Origin: Tupaia tana
Lineage: Eukaryota; Chordata; Mammalia; Scandentia; Tupaiidae
Length of the DNA stretch: 64,000 nucleotides
Assembly: GCA_026018925.1 (NCBI GenBank)
Contig: JAKSZU010000130.1
Span: 62,001 to 126,000 of the forward strand
Direction: 5' to 3'
How positions within the stretch are numbered: position 1 is the stretch's first letter; every line of letters starts with the position of its first letter. The notes beneath the pieces are model-generated. The model was not told the DNA's origin. It ran no database searches and was given only the letters and a program-made list of their open reading frames with translations. Of the stretch, positions 34,814 through 49,358 are shown piece by piece. The position numbers and the translations under genes were made by a program.

Positions 34814-37800
34814 TCCTGTGCCTGAAATATCTAGTTCCCAGTATCCATGTGGAATCTTCTCAGAGAATGGCTCAACTCTCCTGCCTGGGAGAAAGGAGCA
34901 GAAGGGCTTATTAACAAAAAAAAAAGATGGAGCTGAGAGCCAGAGTGAAATTCTACCTTTAAAAAAATTGCAAAAAGGAAAAATTACCAAAAAAATTAAA
35001 ATGGGGATTCAGGACCAGAGAGAGACAGAGACGTCAGAGACACAGAGAAAGGGATAGAAGGCCAGAGGGGCTCCCTACCACACTAGCTTTGCTTGCTGGA
35101 GGCTGAATGATGAGTAGAAAATCTTCATTTCTCCTGTGCCTGAAATATCTAGTTCCCAGTGTCCAGGTGGAAACTTCTCAGAGAATGGCTCAACTCTCCT
35201 GCCTGGGAGAAAGGAGTAGAAGGGCTTATTAACAAAATAAAAGATGGAGCTGAGTGTCAGAGAAAAATTCTACCTTTAAAAAAATCGCAAAAAGAAAAAA
35301 TAACCAAAAAAAAAATGAGGAGACTGGAGCAGAGAGAGACAGAGACCTCAGAGACACAGAGACAGGGATAGAGCTCAGAGGGGCTCCCTACCACACTAGC
35401 TTTGCTTTCTGCATGCTGAATTATGAGTAGAAAATTTTCATTTATCCTGTGCCTAAAATATCTACTTCCCAGTATCCATGTGGAAACTTTTCAGAGAATG
35501 GCACTACTCTCCTGCCTGGGAGAAAGGAGCAGAAGGGCTTATTAACAAAACAAAAGATGGAGCTGAGTGCCAGAGAGAAATTCTACCTTTAAAAAAACGC
35601 AAAAAGGAAAAATTACCAAAAAAAATAAAATGAGAATTCAGGAGCAGAGAGAGACAGAGACATCAGAGACACAGAGACAGGCATAGACGGCCAGAGGGGC
35701 TCCCTACCACACTAGCTTTGCTTGCTGGAGGCTGAATTATGAGAAGAAAATCTTCATTTCTCCTGTGCCTGAAATATCTAGTTCCCAGTATCCATGTGGA
35801 ATCTTCTCAGAGAATGGCTCAAATCTCCTGCCTGGCAGAAAGGAGCAGAAGGGCTTATTAACAAAACAAAAGATGGAGCTGAGAGCCAGAGAGAAATTCT
35901 ACCTTAAAAAAAATCGCAAAAAGGAAAAATTACCAAAAAAGTAAAAATGAGGAGACAGGAGCAGAGAGAGACAGAGACCTCAGAGACACAGAGACAGGGA
36001 TAGAAGGCCAGAGGGGCTCCCTACCACACTATGTTTGCTTGCTGGAGGCTGAATTATGAATAGAAAATCTTCATTTCTCCTGTGCCTGAAATATCTAGTT
36101 CCCAGTATCCATGTGGAATCTTCTCAGAGAATGGCTCAATTCTCCTGCCTGGGAGAAAGGAGCAGAAGGGCTTATTAACGAAACAAAAGATGGAGCTGAG
36201 AGCCAGAGACAAATTTTACCATTAAAAAAATCGCAAAAAGGAAAAATTTTCATAAAAAAATGAGGATTCAGGAGCAGAGAGATACAAAAACCTCAGAGAC
36301 ACAGAGACAAGTATAGAAGGACAGAGGGGCTCCCTACCACACTAGCTTTGCTTGCTGGAGGCTGAATTATGAGTAGAAAATCTTCATTTCTCGTGTGCCT
36401 GAAATATCTAGTTCCCACTATCCATGTGGTATCTTCTCAGAGAACGGCTCAACTCTCCTGCTTGGGAGAAAGGAGCAGAAGGGCTTATTAACAAAACAAA
36501 AGATGGAGCTGAGTGCCAGAGAGAAATTCCTCCTTTAAAAAAATCGCAAAATGGAAAAATTACCAAAAAAAAAAAATTAAGATTCAGGAGCAGAGAGAGA
36601 CAGAGACCTCAGAGACAGAGAGACAGGGATAGAAGGTCTGAGGGGTTCCCTACCACACTAGCTTTGCTTGCCGCAGGCTGAATTTTGAGTAGAAAATTTT
36701 CATTTATCCTGTGCCTAAAATACCTTTTTCCAAGTATCCATGTGGAATCTTCTCAGAGAATGGCTCAACTCTCCTGCCTGGGAGAAAGGAGCAGAAGGGC
36801 TTATTAACAAAACAAAAGATGGAGCTGAGAGCCAGAGAGAAATTCTACCTTTTAAAAATCACAAAAAGGAAAAATTACCAAAAAAATAAAACCTGAGGAG
36901 ACAGGAGCAGAGAGAGACAGAGACCTCAGAGCCAAAGAGACAGGGATAGAAAGCCAGAGGGGCTCCTTACCACACTAGCTTTGATTGCTGGAGACTGAAT
37001 TATGAGTAGACAATCTTCATTTCTCCTGTGCCTGAAATATCTAGTTCCCAGTATCCATGTGGAATCTTCTCAGAGAATGGCTCAACTCTCCTGCCAGGGA
37101 GAAAGGAGCAGAAGGGCTTATTAACAAAACAAAACATGGGGCTGAGAGCCAGAGAAAAATTCTACCTTTAAAAAAATCGCAAAAAAAGAAAAATTACCAA
37201 AAAAATAAAAATGAGGAGACAGGAGCACAGAGAGACAGAGACCTCAGAGACACAGAGACAGGGATAGAAGGCCAGAGGGGCTCCCTACCACACTAGCTTT
37301 GCTTGCTGGAGGCTGAATTATGAGTAGAAAATCTTCATTTCTCCTGTGCCTGAAATATCTAGTTCCCAGTATCCATGTGGAATCTTCTCAGAGAATGGTT
37401 CAACTCTCCTGCCTGGAAGAAAGGAGCAGAAGGGCTTATTAACAAAACAAAAGAGCTGAGAACCAGAGAGTAATTAAACCTTTCAAAAAATCGCAGAAAG
37501 GAAAAATTACCAAAAAAAAGAAAATGAGGAGACAGGAGAAGAGAGAGACAAAGAACTCAGAGACACAGAGACAGTGATAGAAGGCCAGAGGGGCTCCCTA
37601 CCACACTAGCTTTGCTTGCTGCAGGCTGAATTATGAGTAGAAAATTTTCATTTATCCTGTGCCTGAAATATCTAGTTCCCAGTATCCATGTGGAATCTTC
37701 TCAGAGAATGGCTCAACTCTCCTGCCTGGAAGAAAAGAGCAGAAGGGCTTATTAACAAAACAAAAGAGCTGAGAGCCAGAGAAAAATTCTACATTTAAAA

Positions 37801-40800
37801 AAATCGCAAAAATGAAAAATTACCAAAAAAAAAAAAAAAGGAGGAGACAGGAGCAGAGAGAGACAGAGACCTGAGAGACACAGAGACAGGGATAGAAGGC
37901 CAGAGGGGCTCCCAACCACACTAGCTTTGCTTGCTGGAGGCTGAATTATGAGTAGAAAATCTTCATTTCTCCTGTGCCTGAAATATCTAGTTCCCAGTAT
38001 CCATGTGGAATCTTCTCAGAGAATGGCTCAACTCTCCTTCCTGGGAAAAAGGAGCAGAAGGGCTTATTAACAAAACAAAAGATGGAGCTGAGAGCCAGAG
38101 AGAAATTCTACCTTTAGAAAAATTGCAAAAAGGAAAAATTTCCAAAAAAAAAAGACGAGACTGGAGCAGAGAGAGACAGAGACCTCAGAGACACAGAGAC
38201 AAGGATAGAAGGCCAGAGAGGCTCCCTACCACACTACCTTTGCTTGCTGGAGGCTGAATTATGAGTAGAAAATCTTCATTTCTCCTGTGCCTGAAATATC
38301 TAGTTCCCAGTATCCATGTGGCAACTTCTCAGAGAATGGCTCAACTCTCCTGCCTGGGAGAAAGGAGCAGAAGGGCTTATTAACAAAACAAAAGAGCTGA
38401 GAACCAGAGAGTAATTCAACCTTTAAAAAAATAGCAGAAAGGAAAAATTACCAAAAAAAAAAAAGAAAATGAGGAGACAGGAGCAGAGAGAGACATAGAA
38501 CTCAGAGACACAGAGACAGTGATAGAAGGCCAGAGGGGCTCCCTACCACACTAGCTTTGCTTTCTGCATGCTGAATTATGAGTAGAAAATTTTCATTTAT
38601 CCTGTGCCTAAAATATCTACTTCCCAGTATCCATGTGGAAACTTTTCAGAGAATGGCACTACTCTCCTGCCTGGGAGAAAGGAGCAGAAGGGCTTATTAA
38701 CAAAACAAAAGATGGAGCTGAGTGCCAGAGAGAAATTCTACCTTTAAAAAAACGCAAAAAGGAAAAATTACCAAAAAAAATAAAATGAGAATTCAGGAGC
38801 AGAGAGAGACAGAGACATCAGAGACACAGAGACAGGCATAGACGGCCAGAGGGGCTCCCTACCACACTAGCTTTGCTTGCTGGAGGCTGAATTATGAGAA
38901 GAAAATCTTCATTTCTCCTGTGCCTGAAATATCTAGTTCCCAGGATCCATGTGGAATCTTCTCAGAGAATGGCTCAACTCTCCTGCCTGGCAGAAAGGAG
39001 CAGAAGGGCTTATTAACAAAACAAAAGATGGAGCTGAGAGCCAGAGAGAAATTCTACCTTTAAAAAAATCGCAAAAAGGAAAAATTACCAAAAAAGTAAA
39101 AATGAGGAGACAGGAGCAGAGAGAGACAGAGACCTCAGAGACACAGAGACAGGGATAGAAGGCCAGAGGGGCTCCCTACCACACTAGCTTTGCTTGCTGG
39201 AGGCTGAATTATGAATAGAAAATCTTCATTTCTCCTGTGCCTGAAATATCTAGTTCCCAGTATCCATGTGGAAACTTCTCAGAGAATGGCTCAACTCTCC
39301 TGCTTGGGAGAAAGGAGCAGAAGGGCTTATTAACAAAACAAAAGATGGAGCTGAGAGCCAGAGAGAAATTCTACCTTTAAAAAAATTGCAAAAAGGAAAA
39401 ATTTCCAAAAAAAAAGGAGGAGACAGGAGCAGAGAGAGACTGAGACCTCAGAGACACAGAGACAGGGATAGAAAGCCAGAGGGGCTCCCTACCACACTAG
39501 CTTTGCTTGCTGGAGGCTGAATTATGAGTAGAAAATCTTCATTTCTCCTGTGCCTGAAATATCTAATTCCCAGTATCCATGTGGAATCTTCTCAGAGAAT
39601 GGCGAAACTCTCCTGCCTGGCAGAAAGAGCAGAAGGGCTTATTAACAAAACAAAAGATGGAGCTGAGAGCCAGAGAGAAATTCTACCTTTAAAAAATTCG
39701 CAAAAAGGAAAAATTACCAAAAAAGTAAAAAAGCGGAGACAGGAGCAGAGAGAGACAGAGACCTCAGAGACACAGAGACAGGGATAGAAGGCCAGAGGGG
39801 CTCCCTACCACACTATCTTTGCTTGCTGGAGGCTGAATTATGAATAGAAAATCTTCATTTCTCCTGTGACTGAAATATCTAGTTCCCAGTATCCATGTGG
39901 AATCTTCTCAGAGAATGGCTCAACTCTCCTGCTTGGGAGAAAGGAGCAGAAGGGCTTATTAACAAAACAAAAGATGGAGCTGCGAGCCAGAGAGAAATTC
40001 TACCATTAAAAAAATCGCAAAAAGAAAAAATTTTCAAAAAAAAAATGAGGATTCAGGAGCAGAGAGATACAAAAACCTCAGAGACACAGAGACAAGGATA
40101 GAAGGACAGAGGGGCTCCCTACCACACTAGCTTTGCTTGCTGCATGCTGAATTATGAGTAGAAAATCTTCATTTCTCGTGTGCCTGAAATATCAAGTTCC
40201 CAGTATCCATGTGGAATCTTCTCAGAGAATGGCTCAACTCTCCTGCCTGGGAGAAAGGAGCAGAAGGGCTTATTAACAAAAAAAAAGATGGAGCTGAGAG
40301 CCAGAGTGAAATTCTACCTTTAAAAAAATAGCAAAAAGGAAAAATTACCAAAAGAATAAAAATGAGGATTCAGGAGCAGAGAGAGACAGAGACCTCAGAG
40401 ACACAGGGACAGGGATAGAAGGCCAGAGGGGATCCCTACCACACTAGCTTTGCTTGCTGGAGGCTGAATTATGAGTAGAAAATCTTCATTTCTCCTGTGC
40501 CTGAAATATCTAGTTCCCAGTATCCATGTGGAAACTTCTCAGAGAATGGCTGCACTCTCCTGTCTTCAAGAAAGGAGTAGAAGGGCTTATTAACAAAACA
40601 AAACATGGAGCTGAGTGTCAGAGAGAAATTCTACCTTTAAAAAATCGCAAAAAGGAAAAATTACCAAAAAAAAATGAGGAGACAGGAGCAGAGAGAGACA
40701 GAGACCTCAGAGACACAGAGACAGGGATAGAGGCCAGAGGGGCTCCCTACCACAATAGCTTTGCTTGCTGGAGGCTGAATTATGAGTAGAAAATCTTCAT

Positions 40801-41727
40801 TTCTCCTGTGCCTGAAATATCTAGTTCCCAGTATCCATGTGGAATCTTCTCAGAGAATGGCTCAACTCTCCTGCCTGGGAGAATGGAGCAGAAGGGCTTA
40901 TTAACAAAACAAAAGATGGATCAGAGAGCCAGAAAAAAATTCTACCTTTAAAAAAATCACAAAAAGGAAAAATTACCAAAAACAAAAAAATGAGGAGACA
41001 GGAGCAGAGAGGGACACAGAACTCCGAGACACAGAGACTGCGATAGAAGGCCAGAGGGGCTCCCTACCACACTAGCTTTGCTTGCTGGAGGCTGAATTAT
41101 GAGTAGAAAATCTTCATTTCTCCCCTGCCTGAAATATCTAGTTCCCAGTATCCATGTGGAATCTTCACAGAAAATAGCTCAACTCTCCTGCCTGGGAGAA
41201 AGGAGCAGAAGTGCTTATTAACAAAACAATAGATGGAGCTGAGAGCCAGAGAGAAAATCTACCTTTAAAAAAATCGCAAAAAGGAAAAATTACCAAAAAA
41301 AAAAAATGAGGAGACAGGAGCAGAAAGAGACAGAGACCTCAGAGACACAGAGACAGGGATAGAAGGCCAGAGGTGTTCCCTACCACACTAGCTTTGCTTG
41401 CTCGAGGCTGAATTATGACTAGAAAATCTTCATTTCTCCTGTCCCTGAAATATCTATTTCCCAGTATCCATGTGGAAACTTCTCAGAGAATGGCTCAACT
41501 CTCCAGCCTGGGAGAAAGGAGCAGAAGGGCTTATTAACAAAACAAAAGATGGAGCTGAGTGCCAGAGAGAAATTCTACCATTAAAAAATCGAAAAAAGGA
41601 ATAATTACCAAAAAAAAAATTAGGATTCACGACCAGAGAGAGTCAGAGATCACAGAGAAACAGAGACAGAGATAGAAGGCCAGAGGGGCTCCTTACCACA
41701 CTAGCTTTGCTTACTGGAGGCTGAATT
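34814..41727 (+). repeat. Class B block, second copy
   Basis: This block is the shifted copy (+10,989 bp) of 23825-30738. It holds the same subtypes in the same order, including GTGTCCAGGTGGAAAC at 35159 (compare 24170) and TATTAACGAAAC near 36173 (compare 25184). It follows a short class A stretch with the switch inside the unit starting at 34798. No gene is present. Confidence 0.85.
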
Positions 41728-44700
41728 ATGAGTAGAAAACCTTCATTTCTCCTGTGCCTGAAATATCTAGTTCCCAGTATCCATGTGGAAACTTCTCAGG
41801 AATGGCTCAACTCTCCTGCCTGGAAAAAGGAGCAGAAGGGCTTATTAACAAACCAAAAGATGGAGCTGAGAGCCAGAGAGAAATTCTACCTTTAAAAAAA
41901 CGCAAATAGAAAAATTACCAAAAAAAAATGAGGAGACAGGAGAAGAGAGAAACAGAGAACTCGGAGACACAGAGACAGGGATAGAAGGCCAGCGGGGCTC
42001 CCTACCACACAAGGTTTGCTTGCTGGAGGCTGAATTATGAGTAGAAAACCTTCATTTCTCCTGTGCCTGAAATATCTAGTTCCCAGTATCCATGTGGAAT
42101 CTTCTCAGAGAATGGCTCAACTCCCCTGCCTGGAAAAAGGAGCAGAGGGGCTTATTAACAAAACAAAAGATGGAGCTGAGAGCCAGAGAGAAATTCTACC
42201 TTTAAAAAAACGCAAAAAGGAAAAATTACCAAAAAAAAATGAGGAGACAGGAGAAGAGAGAAACAGAGTCATCAGAGACACAGAGACTGCGAGAGAAGGC
42301 CAGAGGGGCTCCCTAGCACACTAGCTTTCCTTGATGGAGGCTTAATTATGAGTAGAAAACCTTCATTACTCCTGTGCCTGAAATATCTAGTTCCCAGTAT
42401 CCATGTGGAATCTTCTCAGAGAATGGCTCAACTCTCCTGCCTGGAAAAAGGAGCAGAAGGGCTTCTTAACAAAACAAAAGATGGAGCTGAGAGCCCGAGA
42501 GAAATTCTACCTTTAAAAAAACGCAAAAAGGAAAAATTACCAAAAAAACAAATGAGGAGACAGGAGAAGAGAGAAACAGAGACCTCAGAGACACAGAGAC
42601 AGGGATAGAAGGCCAGAGGGGCTCCCTACCACACTAGCTTTGCTTGCTGGAGGCTGAATTATGAGTAGAAAACCTTCATTACTCCTGTGCCTGAAATATC
42701 TGGTTCTCAGTATCCATGTGGAACCTTCTCAGAGAATGGCTCAACTCTCCTGCCTTGAAAAAGGAGCAGAAGGGCTTATTAACAAAACAAAAGATGGAGC
42801 TGAGAGCCAGAGAGAAATTCTACCTTTAAAAAAACGCAAAAAGAAAAAATAACCAAAAAAAAAATGAGGAGACAGGAGAAGAGAAAAACAGAGACCTCAG
42901 AGACACAGAGACAGGATAGAAGGCCAGAGGGGCCCCCTACCACACTAGCTTTGCTTGCTGGAGGCTGAATTATGAGTAGAAAACCTTCATTTCTCCTGTG
43001 CCTGAAATATCTAGTTCCCAGTATCCATGTGGAATCTTCTCAGGGAATGTCTCAATTCTCCTGCCTGTGAGAAAGGAGCAGAAGGGCTTATTAACAAAAC
43101 AAAAGATGTAGCTGAGAGTCAGAGAGAAATTCTACCTTTAAAAAAATCGCAAAAATGAAAAATTACCCCAAAAAAAATAAGGAGACAGGAGCAGAGAGAG
43201 ACAGAGACCTCAGAGACACAGAGACAGGGACAGAAGGCCAGAGGGGCTCCCTACCACACTAGCTTTGCTTGCTGGAGGCTGAATTATGAGAAGAAAACCT
43301 TCATTTCTCCTGTGCCTGAAATATCTAGTTCCCAGTATCCATGTGGAAACTTCTCAGAGAATGGCTCAACTCTCCTGCCTGGAAAAAGGAGCAGAAGGGC
43401 TTATTAACAAAACAAAAGATGGATCTGAGAGCCCGAGAGAAATTCTACCTTTAAAAAAACGCAAAAAGGAAAAATTACCAAAAAAAATGAGGAGACAGGA
43501 GAAGAGAGAAACAGAGAACTTGGAGACACAGAGACAGGGATAGAAGGCCAGAGGGGCTCCCTACCACACTAGCTTTGCTTGCTGGAGGCTGAATTATGAG
43601 TAGAAAACCTTCATTTCTCCTGTGCCTGAAATATCTAGTTCCCAGTATCCATGTGGAATCTTCTCAGAGAATGGCTCAACTCTCCTGCCTGGAAAAAGGA
43701 GCAGAGGGGCTTATTAACAAAACAAAAGATGGAGCTGAGAGCCAGAGAGAAATTCTACCTTTAAAAAAACGCAAAAAGGAAAAATTAACAAAAAAAAATG
43801 AGGAGACAGGAGAAGAGAGAAACAGAGACATCAGAGACACAGAGACAGGGATAGAAGGCCAGAGGGGCTCACTAGCAAACTAGCTTTCCTTGCTGGAGGC
43901 TTAATTATGAGTAGAAAACCTTCATTACTCCTGTGCCTGAAATATCTAGTACCCAGTATCCATGTGGAATCTTCTCAGAGAATGGCTCAACTCTCCTGCC
44001 TGGAAAAAGGAGTAGAAGGGCTTATTAACAAAACAAAAGATGGAGCTGAGAGCCCGAGAGAAATTCTACCTTTAAAAAAACGCAAAAAGGAAAAATTACC
44101 AAAAAAACAAATGAGGAGACAGGAGAAGAGAGAAACAGAGACCTCAGAGACACAGAGACAGGGATAGAAGGCCAGAGGGGCTCCCTACCACACTAGCTTT
44201 GCTTGCTGGAGGCTTAATTATGAGTAGAAAACCTTCATTTCTCCTGTGCCTGAAATATCTGGTTCCCAGTATCCATGTGGAATCTTCTCAGAGAATGGCT
44301 CAACTCTCCTGCCTTGAAAAAGGAGCAGAAGGGCTTATTAACAAAACAAAAGATGGAGCTTAGAGCCAGAGAGAAATTCTACCTTTAAAAAAACGCAAAA
44401 AGAAAAAATTACCAAAAAAAAAAAAAATGAGGAGACAGGAGAAGAGAAAAACAGAGACCTCAGAGACACAGAGACAGGATAGAAGGCCAGAGGGGCCCCC
44501 TACCACACTAGCTTTGCTTGCTGGAGGCTGAATTATGAGTAGAAAACCTTCATTTCTCCTGTGCCTGAAATATCTAGTTCCCAGTATACATGTGGAATCT
44601 TCTCAGAGAATGGCTCAACTCTCCCACCTGGAAAAAGGAGCAGAAGTGCTTATTAACAAAACAAAAGATGGAGCTGAGAGCCAGAGAGAAATTCTAACTT

Positions 44701-45161
44701 TAAAAAAATTGCAAAAAGGAAAAATTACCAAAAAAAAAAATGAGGAGACAGGAGCAGAAAGAGACAGAGACCTCAGAGACACAGAGACAGGGATAAAAGG
44801 GCAGAGGGGTTCCCTACCACACTAGCTTTGCTTGCTCGAGGCTGAATTATGACTAGAAAATCTTCATTTCTCCTGTCCCTGAAATATCTATTTCCCAGTA
44901 TCCATGTGGAACCTTCTCAGAGAATGGCTCAACTCTCCAGCCTGGGAGAAAGGAACAGAAGGGCTTATTAACAAAACAAAAGATGGAGCTGATTGCCAGA
45001 GAGAAATTCTACCATTAAAAAATCGCAAAAAGGAAAAATTACCAAAAAAAAAATTAGGATTCAGGACCAGAGAGAGACAGAGATCACAGAGAAACAGAGA
45101 CAGAGATAGAAGGCCAGAGGGGCTCCTTACCACACTAGCTTTGCTTACTGGAGGCTGAATT
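41728..45161 (+). repeat. Mixed A/B block, second copy
   Basis: This is the shifted copy of 30739-34172, with class B-like units at about 42972-43285 and 44849-45161. Two single-base differences from the first copy are seen here: 43878 is A where 32889 is C, and 44452 is C where 33463 is G. Identity ends at 45256, where the sequence joins a class A series that resembles 1202 onward. Confidence 0.83.
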
Positions 45162-48100
45162 ATGAGTAGAAAATCTTCATTTCTCCTGTGCCTGAAATAT
45201 CTAGTTCCCAGTATCCATGTGGAATCTTCTCAGAGAATGGCTCAACTCTCCTGCCTTGAAAAAGGAGCAGAAGGGCTTATTAACAAAACAAAAGATGGAG
45301 CTGAGAGCCAGAGAGAAATCCTACCTTTAAAAAAACGCAAAAAGGAAACATTACCAAAAAAAAATAAGGAGACAGGAGAAGAGAGAAACAGAGACCTCAG
45401 AGACACAGAGACAGGATAGAAGGCCAGAGGGGCCCCCTACCACACTAGCATTGCTTGCTGGAGGCTGAATTTAGAGTAGAAAACCATCATTTCTCCTGTG
45501 CCTGAAATATGTATTTCCCAGTATACATGTGGAATCTTCTCAGAGAATGGCTCAACTCTCCTGCCTGGAAAAAGGAGCAGAAGGGCTTATTAACAAAACA
45601 AAAGATGGAGCTGAGAGCCAGAGAGAAATTCTACCTTTAAAAAAACGCAAAAAGGAAACATTACCAAAAAAAAATGAGGAGACAGGAGAAGAGAGAAACA
45701 GAGACCTCAGAGACACAGAGACAGTGATAGAAGGCCAGAGGGGCTCCCTACCACACTAGGTTTGCTTGCTGGAGGCTTAATTATGAGTAGAAAACCTTCA
45801 TTTCTCCTGTGCCTGAAATATCTAATTCCCAGTATCCATGTGGAATCTTCTCAGAGAATGGCTCAACTCTCCTGCCTGGAAAAAGGTGCAGAAGGGCTTA
45901 TTAACAAAACAAAAGATGGAGCTGAGAGCCAGAGAGAAATTCTACCTTTAAAAAAATGTAAAAAGGAAAAATTAACAAAAAAAAATGAGGAGACAGGAGA
46001 AGAGAGAAACAGAGACCTCAGAGGCACAGAGACAGGGATAGAAGACCACAGGGGCTCCCTACCACACTAGCTTTGCTTGCTGGAGGCTGAATTATGAGTA
46101 GAAAACCTTCATTTCACCTGTGCCTGAAATATCTAGTTCCCAGTATCCATGTGGAATCTTCTCAGAGAATGGATTAACTCTCCTGCCTGAAAAAGGAGCA
46201 GAAGGGCTTATTAACAAAACAAAAGATGGAGCTGAGAGCCAGAGAGAAATTCTACCTTTAAAAAAACGCAAAAAGGAAAAATTACCAAAAAAAAAAATAA
46301 GGAGACAGGAGAAGAGAGAAACAGAGACCTCAGAGACACAGAGACAGGGATAGAAGGCCAGAGGGGCTCCCTAACACACTAGCTTTGCTTGCTGGAGGCT
46401 GAATTATGAGTAGAAAACCTTCATTTCTCCTGTGCCTGAAATATCTATTTCCCAGTATCCATATGGAAACTTCTCAGAGAATGGCTCAACTCTCCTGCCT
46501 GGAAAAAGAGCAGAAGGGCTTATTAACAAAACAAAAGATGGATCTGAGAGCCAGAGAGAAATTCTAGCTTTAAAAAAACGCAAAAAGGAAAAATTACCAA
46601 AAAAAAAATGAGGAGACAGGAGAAGAGAGAAACAGAGACCTCGGAGACACAGAGACAGGGATAGAAGGCCAGAGTGGCTCCCTACCACACTAGCTTTGCT
46701 TACTGGAGGCTGAATTATGAGTAGAAAACCTTCATTTCTCCTGTGCCTGAAATATCTAGTTCCCAGTATCCATGTGGAATCTTCTCAGAGAATGGCTCAA
46801 CTCTCCTGCCTGGAAAAAGGAGCAGAGGGGCTTATTAACAAAACAAAAGATGGAGCTGAGAGCCAGAGAGAAATTCTACCTTTAAAAAAACGCAAAAAGA
46901 AAAAATTACCAAAAAAAAAAATGAGGAGACAGGAGAAGAGAGAAACAGAGACCTCAGAGACACAGAGACAGTGATAGAAGGCCAGAGGGGCTCCCTACCA
47001 CAGTAGCTTTGCTTGCTGGAGGCTGAATTATGAGTAGAAAACCTTCATTTCTCCTGTGCCTGAAATATCTAGTTCCCAGTATCCATGTGGAAACTTCTCA
47101 GAGAATGGCTCATCTCTCCTGCCTTGAAAAAGGAGCAGAAGGGCTTATTAACAAAACAAAAGATGGAGCTGAGAGCCAGAGAGAAATTCTACCTTTAAAA
47201 AAACGCAAAAAGGAAAAATTACGAAAAAAAAAAATGAGGAGACAGGAGAAGAGAGAAACAGAGACCTCAGAGACCCAGAGACAGGGATAGAAGGACAGAG
47301 GGGCTCCCTACCACACTAGCTTTGCTTGGTGGAGGCTGAATTATGAGTAGAAAACCTTCATTTCTCCTGTGCCTGAAATATCTAGTTCCCAGTATCCATG
47401 TGGAATCTTCTCAGAGAATGGCTCAACTCTCCTGCCTGGAAAAAGGAGCAGAAGGTCTTATTAACAAAACAAAAATGGAGCTGAGAGCCAGAGAGAAATT
47501 CTTCCTTTAAAAAAACGCAAAAAGGAAAAATTACCAAAAAAAAATGAGGAGACAGGAGAAGAGAGAAAAAGAGATCTCAGAGGCACAGAGACAGGGATAG
47601 AAGACCAGAAGGGCTCCCTACCACACTAGCTTTGCTTGCTGGAGGCTTAATTATGAGTAGAAAACCTTCATTACTCCTGTGCCTGAAATATCTAGTTCCC
47701 AGTATCCATGTGGAATCTTCTCAGAGAATGGCTCAACTGTCCTGCCTGGAAAAAGGAGCAGAAGGGCTTATTAACAAAACAAAAGATGGAGCTGAGAGCC
47801 AGAGAGAAATTCTACCTTTTAAAAAATGCAAAAAGGAAAAATTACCAAAAAAAAATGAGGAGACAGGAGAAGAGAGAAACAGAGACCTCAGAGACACAGA
47901 GACAGGGATAGAAGGCCAGAGGGGCTCCCTACCACAGTAGCTTTGCTTGCTGGAGGCTGAATTATGAGTAGAAAACCTTCATTTCTCCTGTGCCTGAAAT
48001 ATCTATTTCCCAGTATCCATGTGGAATCTTCTCAGAGAATGGCTCAACTCTCCTGCCTGGAAAAAGGAGCAGAAGGTCTTATTAACAAAACAAAAGATAG

Positions 48101-49081
48101 AGCTGAGAGCCAGAGAGAAATTCTACCTTTAAAAAAACGCAAAAAGGAAAAATTACCAAAAAAAAAAATGAGGAGACAGGAGAAGAGAGAAACAGAGTCC
48201 TCAGAGACACAGAGACAGGGATAGAAGGCCAGAGGGGCTCCCTACCGCACTAGCTTTGCTTGCTGGAGGCTGAATTATGAGTAGAAAACCTTCATTTCTC
48301 CTGTGCCTGAAATATCTAGTTCCCAGTATCCATGTGGAAACTTCTCAGAGAATGGCTCATCTCTCCTGCCTTGAAAAAGGAGCAGAAGGGCTTATTAACA
48401 AAACAAAAGATGGAGCTGAGAGCCAGAGAGAAATTCTACCTTTAAAAAAATGCAAAAAGGAAAAATTACCAAAAAAAAATGAGGAGACAGGAGAAGAGAG
48501 AAACAGAGACCTCAGAGACACAGAGACAGGGATAGAAGGCCAGAGGGGCTCCCTACCACACTAGCTTTGCTTGCTGGAGGCTGAATTATGAGTAGAAAAC
48601 CTTCATTTCTCCTGTGCCTGAAATATCTAGTTCCCAGTATCCATGTGGAATCTTCTCAGAGAATGGCTCAACTCTCCTGCCTGGAAAAAGGAGCAGAAGG
48701 TCTTATTAACAAAACAAAAGATGGAGCTGAGAGCCAGAGAGAAATTCTACCTTTAAAAAAACGCAAAAAGGAAAAATTACCAAAAAAAAAAATGAGGAGA
48801 CAGGAGAAGAGAGAAAAAGAGACCTCAGAGGCACAGAGACAGGGTAGAAGACCAGAGGGGCTCCCTACCACACTAGCTTTGCTTGCTGGAGGCTGAATTA
48901 TGAGTAGAAAACCTTCATTTCTCCTGTGCCTGAAATATCTAGTTCCCAGTATCCATGTGGAAACTTCTCAGGGAATGGCTCAGCTCTCCTGCCTGGAAAA
49001 AGGAGCAGAAGGTCTTATTAACAAAACAAAAGATGGATCTGAGAGCCAGAGAGAAATTCAACCTTTAAATAAACGCAAAAA

Positions 49082-49358
49082 TGGGGGACCAGCAGTTAGT
49101 GTAATGGCTATGTCGCTGGACTCCCACGTAGTCGACCGCGGTTCGAGTCCCGGACCCGGCGGCTTAAACTCACGCCGGGCGCGTGTGCGTGCGTGCCCAA
49201 GATCCCGAGAGGAGAATGGAGGAGAAGGGATTGCGGCGTGGCCATCCCCCCTGGGGGGTGATTTCCTGCTTTCTATCTCTCTGTCTCTCTCTGTCTGTCT
49301 GGCGAGCGAACGCGCCCTATAGAAAAAACCTCTCCAAAAAAGAAAAAAAAAAAAAAAG
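49082..49358 (+). mobile_element. tRNA-derived SINE, copy 3
   Basis: Same target position. The left flank has one substitution (AAATAAACGCAAAAA), and the right flank 49359-49372 is intact. It keeps the sequence states of copies 1 and 2 (TAGTGTAATGG, GGCGGCTTAAAC, GCGCCCTATAG), and its surroundings match 9012-10480, so it shares a recent ancestor with copy 2. CGAGCGAACGCG replaces CGAGCGCACGCG. Confidence 0.9.
49097..49150 (+). promoter_or_regulatory. Internal pol III promoter, SINE copy 3
   Basis: The A box (49097-49107) and B box (49140-49150) are intact and identical to those of copies 1 and 2. Confidence 0.8.

Larger units (their letters stand above)
34814..45256 (+). repeat. 10,989-bp-period direct duplication, copy 2
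   Basis: Second copy of 23825-34267. Only two single-base differences were noticed by eye: 43878 A versus 32889 C, and 44452 C versus 33463 G. More may exist. The copies are separated by 546 bp of class A sequence (34268-34813). The arrangement is a tandem duplication in which the second unit is cut short and followed by a different class A series. It is either very recent or an assembly effect. Confidence 0.93.
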
